A DNA stretch of 64,000 bases from NCBI RefSeq assembly GCF_046244365.1, contig NZ_CP176395.1, positions 7,068,001 through 7,132,000 of the forward strand, read 5' to 3'. Origin of the DNA: Paenibacillus_V sp046244365. Lineage in GTDB: Bacteria > Bacillota > Bacilli > Paenibacillales > NBRC-103111. Below are positions 9,855-18,455 of this stretch, one piece after another. The notes beneath the pieces are model-generated. The model saw only the letters and a list, made by a program, of their open reading frames with translations, had not been told where the DNA came from and ran no database searches. The stretch's first letter is position 1; each line of letters starts with the position of its first letter. Position numbers and translations under genes: made by a program.

Positions 9855-9959
9855 GTCCACTTTTGGAAAAGTCCATTAAAGGACTCTATTTACCATTAAA
9901 GGACTTTATTTTTCATTAAACATCTCTATTTAAGTTCGTCATGGGGGACATTGCAACAC

Positions 9960-11543
9960 TTAAGGAGCCGTCTCCAAAAACTTAACGTCCGGCAGCTTAT
10001 CCATCGCGGTGCGAAGCGCATACTCGTTCTCGAAGAGGGCGACGAAGTTGCCCTTCTTGTCCTTGACGAGCTGCGAGTTAATGCGGAATTTACTTGCATC
10101 GATATTGTCGCCGACAATCCAGCGGGCGAATTGATAGGTCATTCGCTGCAGCTGAATGTCAACGCCGTATTCAGCCTTCATCCGATACTCGAGCACCTCG
10201 AACTGGAGCTGGCCGACGACGCCGAGAATCGTATCCTCGAAGCCGATCGTCGTAAACACTTGAATCGTGCCTTCCTCCGTCAGCTGATCGATGCCTTTCT
10301 GGTATTGCTTATGCTTAAGCGCATTCTTGACCGTTACCTTGGAGAAAAGCTCGGGCGAGAACGTCGGCAGCTCGTCGAACATGATATCGCCCTTTTGGCT
10401 GAGCGAATCGCCGATGCGGAAAATACCCGGATCGAACAAACCGATAATGTCGCCCGGATACGCCGTGTCGACAATGTCGCGGTCCTGTGCGAGAAACTGC
10501 TGCGGTTGAGCCAGCTTGATATCCTTGCCGGCCCGCACATGGCGGACGCTCATGCCCCGTTCGAACTTGCCCGATACGATACGCAGGAACGCAATCCGGT
10601 CGCGGTGCGCCGGGTTCATGTTCGCCTGAATTTTGAAGACGAAGCCGGAGAAATTCTCTTCCGTCGGCTCGATGCTGCCGGCCGTGCTGTTGCGCGGCTC
10701 CGGTATCGGCGCCAACTGCAGGAAGTTGTCGAGGAACGTCTGCACCCCGAAGTTGTTGATCCCGCTGCCGAAAAACACCGGCGTCAGCTCGCCCTGAAGC
10801 ACCTTCTCCATATCGAAGGGATCGCCCGCCACGTCGAGCAGCTCGAGATCCTCGCAAAGCTTCTGGTGCAAAAACTCGCCGGCGATTTCCTTCACCAGCT
10901 CATCTTCCGGTCCGCTCACGTCCCTGACGCTAATATGCGTGTGCTCGTCGCCTTTAAACAGCTCGAGCCGCGTTTTCTGCCGGTCGTATACGCCGCGGAA
11001 GTCGCGTCCCGAGCCGATCGGCCAGTTCATCGGATACGAGCGGATGCCAAGCACCTGCTCCAGCTCCTCCAGCAGGTCGTAGGGGCTTTGCCCTTCGCGG
11101 TCCATTTTGTTGATGAACGTAAAAATCGGAATGCCGCGCTTCCGGCAAACCTGAAACAGCTTCTTCGTTTGCGTCTCGACGCCCTTCGCGGAATCGATCA
11201 GCATGACCGCGCTGTCGGCGGCCGTCAACGTCCGGTACGTGTCCTCGGAGAAGTCTTGGTGACCGGGCGTATCCAAAATGTTGACGCGATGGCCCTCGTA
11301 GTCGAACTGCATAACGGACGAGGTAACCGAAATCCCCCGCTGCTTCTCGATTTCCATCCAGTCGGAGGTGGCATGCTTGCTTGCTTTTCTCGCTTTTACC
11401 GTACCGGCGAGCCGGATCGCGCCGCCGAACAGCAGCAGCTTCTCCGTCAGCGTCGTTTTCCCCGCATCCGGGTGAGAGATGATTGCAAACGTCCGCCGTT
11501 TGGCGACTTCCGTTTGCAGTTCTTTGCTTAGCGTTGTGGTCAT
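9960..11543 (-). CDS. prfC: Peptide chain release factor 3
   Basis: This 527-residue translational GTPase removes RF1/RF2 from the ribosome after peptide release. All GTPase motifs are present: P-loop 'SHPDAGKTTLTEK' at about 23-35, the switch region with 'QRGISVTSS', G3 'DTPGHQDFSEDTYRTL' and G4 'NKMDREG'. Length and C-terminal ending ('AMDKLPDVKFLETAP') match RF3. The ATG at 11543 follows an A/G-rich ribosome site. The gene stands alone between the decayed region and a palindromic element. The opposite strand has a long accidental open frame caused by codon bias. Confidence 0.97.
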   Translation of the reverse strand: MTTTLSKELQTEVAKRRTFAIISHPDAGKTTLTEKLLLFGGAIRLAGTVKARKASKHATSDWMEIEKQRGISVTSSVMQFDYEGHRVNILDTPGHQDFSEDTYRTLTAADSAVMLIDSAKGVETQTKKLFQVCRKRGIPIFTFINKMDREGQSPYDLLEELEQVLGIRSYPMNWPIGSGRDFRGVYDRQKTRLELFKGDEHTHISVRDVSGPEDELVKEIAGEFLHQKLCEDLELLDVAGDPFDMEKVLQGELTPVFFGSGINNFGVQTFLDNFLQLAPIPEPRNSTAGSIEPTEENFSGFVFKIQANMNPAHRDRIAFLRIVSGKFERGMSVRHVRAGKDIKLAQPQQFLAQDRDIVDTAYPGDIIGLFDPGIFRIGDSLSQKGDIMFDELPTFSPELFSKVTVKNALKHKQYQKGIDQLTEEGTIQVFTTIGFEDTILGVVGQLQFEVLEYRMKAEYGVDIQLQRMTYQFARWIVGDNIDASKFRINSQLVKDKKGNFVALFENEYALRTAMDKLPDVKFLETAP

Positions 11544-11622
11544 TCATCTATTCCTTTCTTATCGGCATGCGAAAAAGGTTCGTTGGCTTGGCGTGTATCA
11601 ATCGAAGGAGCATCCTGACGAA

Positions 11623-11735
11623 AGATGGGTGATTGGTCGGAAAGTTTACGGGCCGCCTTTTGAACTCTCGTTCTACCTTAAAATCCGATCCCGGAACGAG
11701 AGTTCAATGGAAGGCTGGAGGCCAATCACCCATCT
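11623..11735. repeat. 113-bp nested palindromic element
   Basis: Outer arms AGATGGGTGATTGG (11623-11636) and CCAATCACCCATCT (11722-11735) are perfect inverted repeats. Inside, TGAACTCTCGTTC (11661-11673) pairs with GAACGAGAGTTCA (11694-11706). The centre is AT-rich and a T-run is absent, so this is not a normal terminator. It lies upstream of prfC, between it and the end of the phosphoesterase gene. It could be a MITE-like insertion or a large structured leader. Confidence 0.6.
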
Positions 11736-11807
11736 GTAGTCAGTAAAGCTCCTCAAGCCGGTTCTCACCGCCGCAACTCACCATTTTTGCATGCCGTCCC
11801 TTTTCGC

Positions 11808-12890
11808 CTATACTTTAGCAGATTTCAGCTTGACCGTCCAATCCGCTTCCTTGATGTACGTCCGGTCGATAAACTCGCGTCCGCGCAGTACGACTTTGTC
11901 GGCATGAACCTGCACGAACAAGCCTTGCGACGTCGCTTTATTTTCCTGCTGGAAGCTCCGGTTCAGCGTACGGCCGACCGACGCGTTCATGAACCAATGG
12001 AACGTTTCCTCTACGTAGTGAGGGTTCCCGTTGCGGAAATCCTGATGCTGATGACCGGAGAATACGAATACATTCCGGTAAGGCTTCAAAATCTCGCGGA
12101 ATTCCTTGGCGCGAATCAAACGGTGAGAGCCTCCGTCCTGGCCGATCGCCGGCAGCGGCTGATGGATCATGACGAAGACCGGCTTGGGATCGTCCTTATG
12201 CTTCGCCATTTGCTCCTTGAACCAGTTCATCTGCTCGTCGGAGTACCAGGCGCCTTCCCCTACTTCCGGCTTTTCCTGCACGTACGTCTCTTGCGACAGC
12301 ATAATGATATGGTAGCCGTTAACGGTAAAATCGTGGTACACCTTGTTCAGGCCGAACTGTTTCATAAACGTTTTGCGCGTCTGGTCGTCGGTTTTGCCGT
12401 TCGGCATGGCGTCTTTGTTCCACTGCCCGTCCTTGTCGATCCATACGTTGTAATAGTCGTGGTTTCCCATATTCGCATGAATCGGCGGTAGCTGCTTATA
12501 TTCTTTCATTACTTTGTTGTATTCGCGGTAGTCCGAATCCGTGCCAGCATCCGTTACGTCCCCGGTGATGAGCAGCGCTTCGATTTTGGGATCATAGCTC
12601 TGGACATCGTCCAGCGCTTTGCGCAGCTTGTCGCTCGGCTCGGAAATGCCGCTATTAATATGAAGATCGCTCAAAATCATAAACGAAAGCAGCGGCCCGG
12701 TATCCTTCGCCTCGGCCGTCGGTTTGGGCGTAGGAGAAGCGGTTGGCGAAGGCGAGGGCTCTTCGGACGGCGGACCCACCGTTTGCTTTTGCTCGCTCCC
12801 CGGTCCGAGCCATTTCCACAACCCGAAGAAAGCCGCCGTCCCCGCGGCAAGCATCGAAAGCAGCATTTTCATAAAAGACCGTCTGGTCAT
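11808..12890 (-). CDS. Tat-exported calcineurin-like metallophosphoesterase
   Basis: The frame is open further upstream, but GGGAGG at 12900-12905 points to the ATG at 12890 (nine-base gap), giving 360 residues. The start 'MTRRSFMKMLLSMLAAG' is a twin-arginine signal with hydrophobic core, then a Pro/Ser/Thr linker (about 40-65). The enzyme domain has the full metal set: 'DLHIN', 'GDVTDAG', 'GNHDYYN', 'MIHQP' and 'GHQHQDF'. It should fold inside, bind two metal ions and act outside the membrane on a phosphoester; the substrate is unknown. It stands alone with its own ribosome site. Confidence 0.85.
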   Translation of the reverse strand: MTRRSFMKMLLSMLAAGTAAFFGLWKWLGPGSEQKQTVGPPSEEPSPSPTASPTPKPTAEAKDTGPLLSFMILSDLHINSGISEPSDKLRKALDDVQSYDPKIEALLITGDVTDAGTDSDYREYNKVMKEYKQLPPIHANMGNHDYYNVWIDKDGQWNKDAMPNGKTDDQTRKTFMKQFGLNKVYHDFTVNGYHIIMLSQETYVQEKPEVGEGAWYSDEQMNWFKEQMAKHKDDPKPVFVMIHQPLPAIGQDGGSHRLIRAKEFREILKPYRNVFVFSGHQHQDFRNGNPHYVEETFHWFMNASVGRTLNRSFQQENKATSQGLFVQVHADKVVLRGREFIDRTYIKEADWTVKLKSAKV

Positions 12891-13046
12891 ATTCATTGTC
12901 CTCCCTATCGAAAACGCCTTCATAATGCGGCAAAAGCCGCTAAGTGCACAAATAGACCCGTACTGTACATTATAGCTTTTTTTCGGAACGGTTGCACGGG
13001 AAAAATGACTTCCTATACATAAGTAATCATATGAAAAGCAAGCGCA

Positions 13047-13109
13047 ACAAAAAAAGCGCGAACGAAGGATCGTTTGCAGCCGGACGCTGCCCCTTGTTCC
13101 GCTTTTTTT
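13047..13109. terminator. Bidirectional hairpin between phosphoesterase and bactofilin
   Basis: AAAAAAGCG-GAAC pairs with GTTC-CGCTTTTTTT around a loop of about 35 bases. The T-run follows on either strand; for the minus genes it would end the M23-bactofilin transcript. Confidence 0.6.
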
Positions 13110-13183
13110 CTCATATAACCCGAACCTTACTTGAGCGACATGCAGCCGACGGCTCGTAAAAGCCGACACTTCTGGCTTCTATT

Positions 13184-13660
13184 TTACAGGACGACCGTCG
13201 TGTTTCCTCCAAAAGGAGCCGCCGCCGGCCCCCGGTTCGCGTTGTCGCTTCCCGGCGAACCCGCCGAATCGCCCGATGGCGCAGCGCTGCCTGTCGATGC
13301 CGCGGGATTCTGCATTTTGCTCGTTCCCTGAAATACGCCACCGTCGTCGATCACGAAAGCTGCCGCCTGTACGTTGCCGAAAACCCGCCCCGTCGCCCGG
13401 ATCGTCAATTTGCCTTTGGCCGTCACGTTGCCGTTTACGCTTCCCGCGATGACGACGTCGCGCGCCGACAGGTTCGATTTGACGCTCCCCTTCTCGCCAA
13501 CCGTCACGTCTCCCTGGCATTCGACGTCCCCGATCATTTGTCCTTCGATGCGGACGCTCGCTTCCGATTTGATTTTGCCCTCGTATACGGTGCCTTCGCC
13601 GATCAGCGTATCCGTCGTATTCGGATTGATACGGGGCTTGTCTTTCTTCTTGAACATCAT
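13184..13660 (-). CDS. Bactofilin (polymer-forming cytoskeletal protein)
   Basis: This 158-residue protein has the bactofilin core (about residues 18-112): short beta-helix repeats rich in Val and Gly such as 'SVRIEGQMIGDVECQGDV', 'SARDVVIAGSVNGNVTAKG' and 'TIRATGRVFGNVQAAAFV'. N-terminal 'MMFKKKDK' suits a membrane-associated tail, and the C-terminus is a Pro/Gly/Ala-rich disordered extension. Bactofilins form non-polar filaments without nucleotide. The ATG directly follows the stop codon of the M23 gene with GGAAG upstream, so both are translated from one message. Pairing with an M23 peptidase is the classic context, where the filament positions cell-wall remodelling. Confidence 0.92.
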   Translation of the reverse strand: MMFKKKDKPRINPNTTDTLIGEGTVYEGKIKSEASVRIEGQMIGDVECQGDVTVGEKGSVKSNLSARDVVIAGSVNGNVTAKGKLTIRATGRVFGNVQAAAFVIDDGGVFQGTSKMQNPAASTGSAAPSGDSAGSPGSDNANRGPAAAPFGGNTTVVL

Positions 13661-14650
13661 TTATTCTTCCTTTCGGGTTGAATTTAGATAAGGCCGAGGA
13701 TCGACCGTTTGACCGTTCACTATCACCTCATAATGCAGATGCGGACCCGTGCTGCGTCCCGTCGAGCCGACGAGGCCGATTTTCTGCCCTTTTTTGACGT
13801 TATCGTCTTGGTTGACCAATATTTTGCTTAAGTGCATATACCAGGTTCGTATGCCGCTCGCATGTTCGACCACGACATTGTTTCCGTGCAGGTTATCCGA
13901 TCCCGTCGACACGACGACGCCGTCCGCCGTCACAAACGCCGGATCGCCCGCATGGGCGGCGAAATCGATTCCGCTATGAAAGCTCAGCTTGAACGTAAAC
14001 GGATCCTTGCGATAGCCGTAGCCCGACGAAACGGTATGAATATCGGCCGGATAAATGGACGGCGTAATCCGCAGCTGCTCCTGCTTCTCCAGCACCTTCT
14101 GCTTGATGACCGTCAGGCTGCTCTGAAGCTCGTTCATGCGCTCGCTGAGCAGGTGATAAGTCTGCTTCGCATCCTTGGAAAGGCGAGCGATCTCCTCATC
14201 TTGGACGGGAATCAGCGTACCGCCTATGCCCGTTCCGACCGGCGCGGTTTCGGCTGCCGATACGGCTTTACCCGAACCGGCGTCAATATCCGACAGCGTT
14301 CGCAAATCATCCTCGAACTTCTCGATTTCCTGAACCTTTTTGATCATTTGATCGGCGTGCTGGGATAGCTCGACTACCTCATTTTGCAGCTTCTCGATCG
14401 CCTCGTCCTTATCCGAAACCGTTTGCTGATAAGTTAGTGCGCGCCCGCTCAATTCGGATTGCAGCTTTGCATTGTGCAGCAAAATGTTGGCGTACTTGCC
14501 GTAAATGACGACCGCGAAAAACAGAATGCACAAGATGACGGCGGCGGCAGCCCACACGGCGAACGGCGGCATACGGAAACGGATGACGGAACGATTGGCA
14601 TCCGGAATGATCATGACGGTAAAGGTGCGTTTTCCCCACTTGACGTTCAT
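13661..14650 (-). CDS. Membrane-anchored M23 (LytM-like) peptidoglycan peptidase
   Basis: I place the start at ATG 14650 (GGAG seven bases upstream), giving 329 residues; the longer frame to 14701 lacks a ribosome site. There is a basic N-terminus, a membrane segment at about 31-52, then a coiled coil (about 60-110 and 165-205) and a C-terminal M23 domain with 'HSGIDFAA', 'GNNVVVEHASG' and 'GPHLHYEV' that supply the Zn ligands. Metal ligands look complete, so it may be an active endopeptidase. The coiled-coil stalk resembles MepM/ EnvC-type proteins. It forms an operon with the bactofilin directly downstream. Confidence 0.92.
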   Translation of the reverse strand: MNVKWGKRTFTVMIIPDANRSVIRFRMPPFAVWAAAAVILCILFFAVVIYGKYANILLHNAKLQSELSGRALTYQQTVSDKDEAIEKLQNEVVELSQHADQMIKKVQEIEKFEDDLRTLSDIDAGSGKAVSAAETAPVGTGIGGTLIPVQDEEIARLSKDAKQTYHLLSERMNELQSSLTVIKQKVLEKQEQLRITPSIYPADIHTVSSGYGYRKDPFTFKLSFHSGIDFAAHAGDPAFVTADGVVVSTGSDNLHGNNVVVEHASGIRTWYMHLSKILVNQDDNVKKGQKIGLVGSTGRSTGPHLHYEVIVNGQTVDPRPYLNSTRKEE

Positions 14651-14858
14651 AACAGTCTCCGATTCTCGTATTTGGTCTAAACCCGGGAATTTTCCATCCA
14701 AATATTACATTTGATCTATTCTACATTTTTCCCGAAAAAACCTTCCGTTCTGACATGATTCACCAAAAAATAGGAAAATAGTAGCAGAGGAGAATGCGTT
14801 CCGCGAATCGAAAATAGTAACCCATAATGGGAGAACGACATTTTGTTAGGAGGAAAGT

Positions 14859-15959
14859 ATGAGCAGACTAGCAGGAATCGATATCGGCAATGACAGTATT
14901 AAGATCGTACACGACGGATCGGGTACTCCCGTTGTGATCCCGAATATAGTTACGCCAGGCTACGAACGGCTTATTTTGCAGGAAGAAGATGCCGCGCTTA
15001 AGGCGCTGGACGTGACGGTTCACAGCCCTTCGCTTGCCCAGAACAACAGACGGTGGTTCGTCGGCACGCTCGCAACGGAGCTTGACGATAATTCCGAGCC
15101 GGAAGAAACGGACAACAAGGCGCTGTCGGACCAATCTTTAATTGTCGCGCTTACCGCGCTTGCCTATACGGGAATAGTCAGTCAGACCCAGGCCGGAAGT
15201 AGCATTTCCCAAGCCACTGAAGTCGAATATGTAATCGGAACCGGACTTCCGGTGCGTACGTACAGCAAATTTCACGAAAAATTCGAGCAAAGACTCGTCG
15301 GCGAGCATGAAGTTACTTTCCTGACCACGCCGAAGCTGCGGAATTGCAAGGTGAAGGTCATCGTTCGCAGGGCGATCGTTTCCATCGAAGGCGCCGCCGC
15401 TTTGTTCAATCTGGCGACCTACGATAATTTGCAAGTTAGGGACGAGGAAATTTACAACGGCTGCATCGGCGTGTGCGAGATCGGTTCCCTGACGACGGAT
15501 CTGCCCGTGGTGAAACGGATGAACATCGACAATCATTTCAGCTATGGCGAGCAGACGGGAATGGCGGTTTATCTCGATGCGATCATTCGCGACGTCGAGG
15601 ACGAATTCGGGTATTCGTTCCCGAGCCGGGCCAAGCTGGCGCAGCGCGTGAAGACGCGCGACTACGTCATCCAGCGCATCGGGGAAGGCCAGGCAAGCAT
15701 TCAGCCGATCGTCGACCTGTACTTCAGACGGGCCGCCCAGCGGGTCGTCGAGCTGATCAAGAAGAGATGGAAGAAGTATCCGGACATCCAATGCTTCTAT
15801 GTCATCGGCGGCGGTGCGGCGGCATTGAAGCCGTATATCATGGAAGCCGCTGGCTCGATCAAGCTTCGTTTCGTTCCCGACAGCGAGCTGCAGAACATGT
15901 ACGGCTATTTAAAGGTAGCCAAAAGCCGCGTCAGCCAAGCCGCCGTTTACGCGGAATAG
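14859..15959 (+). CDS. ParM/StbA-family actin-like ATPase
   Basis: This 366-residue protein begins 'AGIDIGNDSIKIV' (phosphate-1 loop of the actin fold) and contains 'GVCEIGSLTTDLPVV' (phosphate-2 loop, with Glu where Asp is usual) and 'FYVIGGGAAALKP' (adenosine loop). These are the marks of bacterial actin-like proteins of the ParM/Alp type, which form ATP-driven filaments. No parR-like DNA-binding partner is adjacent, so plasmid-style segregation is not supported. AGGAGG lies seven bases before the ATG. The gene is divergent from the M23-bactofilin pair, giving two filament-forming proteins back to back. The function on the chromosome is not known. Confidence 0.88.
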   Translation: MSRLAGIDIGNDSIKIVHDGSGTPVVIPNIVTPGYERLILQEEDAALKALDVTVHSPSLAQNNRRWFVGTLATELDDNSEPEETDNKALSDQSLIVALTALAYTGIVSQTQAGSSISQATEVEYVIGTGLPVRTYSKFHEKFEQRLVGEHEVTFLTTPKLRNCKVKVIVRRAIVSIEGAAALFNLATYDNLQVRDEEIYNGCIGVCEIGSLTTDLPVVKRMNIDNHFSYGEQTGMAVYLDAIIRDVEDEFGYSFPSRAKLAQRVKTRDYVIQRIGEGQASIQPIVDLYFRRAAQRVVELIKKRWKKYPDIQCFYVIGGGAAALKPYIMEAAGSIKLRFVPDSELQNMYGYLKVAKSRVSQAAVYAE

Positions 15960-15964
15960 CGAGG

Positions 15965-16027
15965 GCTTATCGGTGGCGGCAGCCAAGGATAAGCGACTTA
16001 CGGCGTCTGCGGCGTCTTGACGCTTAT
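15965..16027. repeat. Nested GCTTATC / GATAAGC inverted repeats
   Basis: GCTTATCG at 15965, GGATAAGCG at 15987 and CGCTTATCG at 16021 alternate in orientation, with an inner GGCGTC pair. They lie right after the actin-like gene and before its terminator. Role is not known. Confidence 0.35.
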
Positions 16028-16087
16028 CGCTTGCCGAGCATGCCGCAATCGATGGCGAATGTCGGTCTAACCTTTCGACACATGCAA

Positions 16088-16143
16088 AAAGGCCTGCATC
16101 CAAGCCGTTTCCCCAGGAAACCGGCTTGGATACAGGCCTTTCG
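16088..16143 (+). terminator. Strong terminator after the actin-like gene
   Basis: AAAGGCCTG-ATCCAAGCCG pairs with CGGCTTGGAT-CAGGCCTTT, a stem of about 19 pairs with one mismatch. It can also serve the converging aldo-keto reductase gene. Confidence 0.8.
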
Positions 16144-16240
16144 TTTACTTATCGTGCCTTGATTACGACGAGATCAGCTCCTCATGAAGCAAACCTCCGG
16201 CACTATGCGGATGCGACTATGCAGGAAAGGCTTCGCCGCC

Positions 16241-17188
16241 CTACCGCTTCGGCCATCGTACCGGATTGAGAACGGACGCCGGAATGCCGCCGAGCTCCCT
16301 CATGATTCCGGCTCGCAGCTCCTCGCCGATCGCCGGGCCGCTCATTAGCTTTATCGTGTCGTTAAGCTGCCCGTCCGTCTCCGCCCCAATGACGAGACTT
16401 GCGATTTCCGGCATATCGCGCACGAACGAAATCGCAGCCTCCGCCACCGTGAACCCTTCCCGCTCCGCCAGCGAACGAAGCGTCCGCAGCGGCGCAATGG
16501 CTCCAGGCACCCTTTCCGCAACCGTTTCCTCGTCCATCAACAGCAAACCTTGCAAAAAGACGCTCCGCGCAAAGACGATTTTGCCGGCTGCCGCAAACTC
16601 GCGGATCGCGCCTTGGCGAATCAAGCGGTGATCAAGCACGTTGAGCGGAATTTGCAGCGCTTCATAAACATCGTCCTTTATGATTCTCCACAACTGCTCG
16701 TATTGCTCGTCCGAGTGCCCGTCGATGGAGACGCCGGCCTTTGCGACCAGCCCGTCCCTCTGCAGCTTGCGGAGCCTTCGTGTAATCGTCTCCCCGTGCT
16801 GCAGGAGCACGTCGGGATTATGGAGCAGCATGACGGGAAGCTGCCCGATTTGCAAACGGCGAAGCGTCGACTCGGTTTTTTCGTCCATGAGCCTCTCGAT
16901 TTCCGCTGCGGATAATCCCGTCTCGAGCGGCAGCGTCATTTTGGATACGAGTACCGGTTTATCCGGCCTATTCGCAAAAAATTCGCCCAGCAATACCTCG
17001 GCGTCTCCATAGCTGCCTGCGGTATCGAAACCGGTAACGCCGCCTTTCGTTGCCGCCTCCAGGATGCGAAAAGCGTTCGCTTTATCCGGTTTGCCGCTTG
17101 TATTCGCGATACCGTAAGGAATGCCGAGCTGAACCGTGCCCAGCGTCAGAGCGGATATAGGCGTCCCGCCGATTTGAAGCGTTGGCAT
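16241..17188 (-). CDS. Aldo/keto reductase
   Basis: The start is ATG 17188, nine bases after GAAGGGGG, giving 315 residues; a longer frame would overlap the upstream SDR gene. The fold is an (alpha/beta)8 barrel using NADP(H): 'GTVQLGIPYGIANTSG' near the N-terminus, 'GFDTAGSYGDAE' (catalytic Asp and Tyr region), 'VLVSKMTLP' with the catalytic Lys, and 'SLVIGAETDGQL' at the C-terminus. It is more like the small YdjL/L-galactose-dehydrogenase-type members than xylose reductases. Sixteen bases separate it from the SDR stop, so the two form an operon and may act one after the other on a sugar or sugar acid. Confidence 0.87.
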   Translation of the reverse strand: MPTLQIGGTPISALTLGTVQLGIPYGIANTSGKPDKANAFRILEAATKGGVTGFDTAGSYGDAEVLLGEFFANRPDKPVLVSKMTLPLETGLSAAEIERLMDEKTESTLRRLQIGQLPVMLLHNPDVLLQHGETITRRLRKLQRDGLVAKAGVSIDGHSDEQYEQLWRIIKDDVYEALQIPLNVLDHRLIRQGAIREFAAAGKIVFARSVFLQGLLLMDEETVAERVPGAIAPLRTLRSLAEREGFTVAEAAISFVRDMPEIASLVIGAETDGQLNDTIKLMSGPAIGEELRAGIMRELGGIPASVLNPVRWPKR

Positions 17189-17204
17189 GTCTGTCATCCC
17201 CCTT

Positions 17205-18005
17205 CTACCAGTTCGTCCAGCCGCCGTCCACCAGCAGGTTATGGCCGGTGACGTAACGCGAAGCTTCCGAGGCCAGGAAGACGATCGGTCCTTTAATATC
17301 GTCGTCCTCACTGAATCTTCCGAGCGGCGTCAGCTTTTTGTAGTTGGCGGTAAACGTCTCGTTCATGATTTCGTTTTGCGTCCCGACCGGATTGTAGCCG
17401 CCCGGGCTGATACAATTGACGCGAATGTTGTAACGCCCGTAGTAATTGGCCAGCCATTTGGTCATGCCGACCATCCCCCACTTCGCGTAGGTGTATTCGA
17501 TGCCGCTTGTCATGCCGGTATCGCCGTAAACGGGAAAGTGAGGGCCGACCGCTCCCTGAATGGAGCCGATATTAATAATATTGCCTTTGCGCCGGGCGAC
17601 CATCGGTTTGACGACTTCCCGCGTAATCAGCATGGTGCCCGTTCCGTTGACGTGCTGAGCGGCTTCCCAGCCTTCCTGCGTCGTCTTCTCCAAATCGTTA
17701 AGGCCGACACGGGAAACGGAATTGTTGACTAGAATGTCAATTTGCTTAAAACGCTCCGTCACCTCGGCCACGAATCGGCAGATGCCTGCCTCATCGCCTA
17801 AGTCAAGCTGCATGCCGAACGCTTGATGGCCGGCTTCCCGGAGCACCGACGCCGCTTTCTCGCAGCTGTCCACGTTACGGGACGCGATAATGACCGTCGC
17901 TCCCGCCTCGCAGAGGGCTTGCGAAATATGAGCGCCGTACAGGCCAGATCCGCCGGTTACGATCGCGATTTGCCCGTCTAGATCAAACAACTTCTTCGTA
18001 TGCAT
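17205..18005 (-). CDS. SDR-family oxidoreductase
   Basis: ATG 18005 is preferred (266 residues) with GGGG about nine bases upstream; a GTG at 18020 is also possible. This is a classical short-chain dehydrogenase: cofactor loop 'TGGSGLYGAHI', 'NNSVSRVG' (NNAG position), the catalytic 'YTYAKWGM' (Tyr-x-x-x-Lys) and 'RVNCISPGGY'. Its closest pattern is the gluconate 5-dehydrogenase/ 3-oxoacyl reductase-like group used in sugar-acid metabolism. It is first in an operon with the aldo/keto reductase. Substrate is inferred only broadly. Confidence 0.88.
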   Translation of the reverse strand: MHTKKLFDLDGQIAIVTGGSGLYGAHISQALCEAGATVIIASRNVDSCEKAASVLREAGHQAFGMQLDLGDEAGICRFVAEVTERFKQIDILVNNSVSRVGLNDLEKTTQEGWEAAQHVNGTGTMLITREVVKPMVARRKGNIINIGSIQGAVGPHFPVYGDTGMTSGIEYTYAKWGMVGMTKWLANYYGRYNIRVNCISPGGYNPVGTQNEIMNETFTANYKKLTPLGRFSEDDDIKGPIVFLASEASRYVTGHNLLVDGGWTNW

Positions 18006-18208
18006 GATGATTTTCCCCACTCTCTTTCAGCATTGGAATTCCGTTTAAGGATTTGATTGGCTTTAATATATAATATGGTATTACCAATATACTATAAACA
18101 GACCGGGATTGCACCAATTAAAATCCGCTGGGGGGGTTATTTTAAAGCTTTACAGCGGTGACTCCGGCCATTTGCACCGGCGGGCGGTTTTCGCGGGATC
18201 CGCGACGG

Positions 18209-18399
18209 ATAAGAGCCTTTGCCGTCGTCTATTCCGCGCTTTTTCGGATAGTCGGGGTATTTAGAAGACTCCAACGTCGTCTATATGCCCCCGTCAGGCA
18301 GTTTTCGCGGAATCTGCGACGGATAAGAGCCCCTACCGTCGTCTATTCCGCGCTTTTCCGGATAGTCGGGGCATTTAAGAGCCTCCAGCGTCGTCTATT
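18209..18399. repeat. Phased palindrome array A1 (four units)
   Basis: Four imperfect palindromes are centred at about 18221, 18272.5, 18335 and 18387, spaced 51.5, 62.5 and 52 bases. Each has an arm like ATAAGAG-CC, a 4-6 base centre, and an arm like CGTCGTCTATT. Units 1 and 3, and 2 and 4, also belong to a 114-base tandem duplication including flanks. The array fills the gap between two minus-strand genes. The same motif with the same spacing occurs at 39.4 and 55.7 kb. Confidence 0.75.
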
Positions 18400-18416
18400 T
18401 GCCCTCCAACAGAGAG

Positions 18417-18451
18417 AAAGCCAACCGTTCGTCACGAACCGGTTGGCCTTT
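18417..18451 (-). terminator. Hairpin after the GH123-like gene
   Basis: AAGCCAACCGTTCG pairs with CGAACCGGTTGGCCTT around a three-base loop, just after the stop of the gene at 18456. The following run is T-rich but short, so it is a probable terminator. Confidence 0.65.
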
Positions 18452-18455
18452 TCCA

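Noticed and set aside
9951..11531. A 526-codon open frame on the plus strand opposite prfC
   Set aside because: It mirrors the GC-rich codon pattern of prfC, its translation is Arg/Leu/Asp-rich without family motifs, and RF3 is certain.
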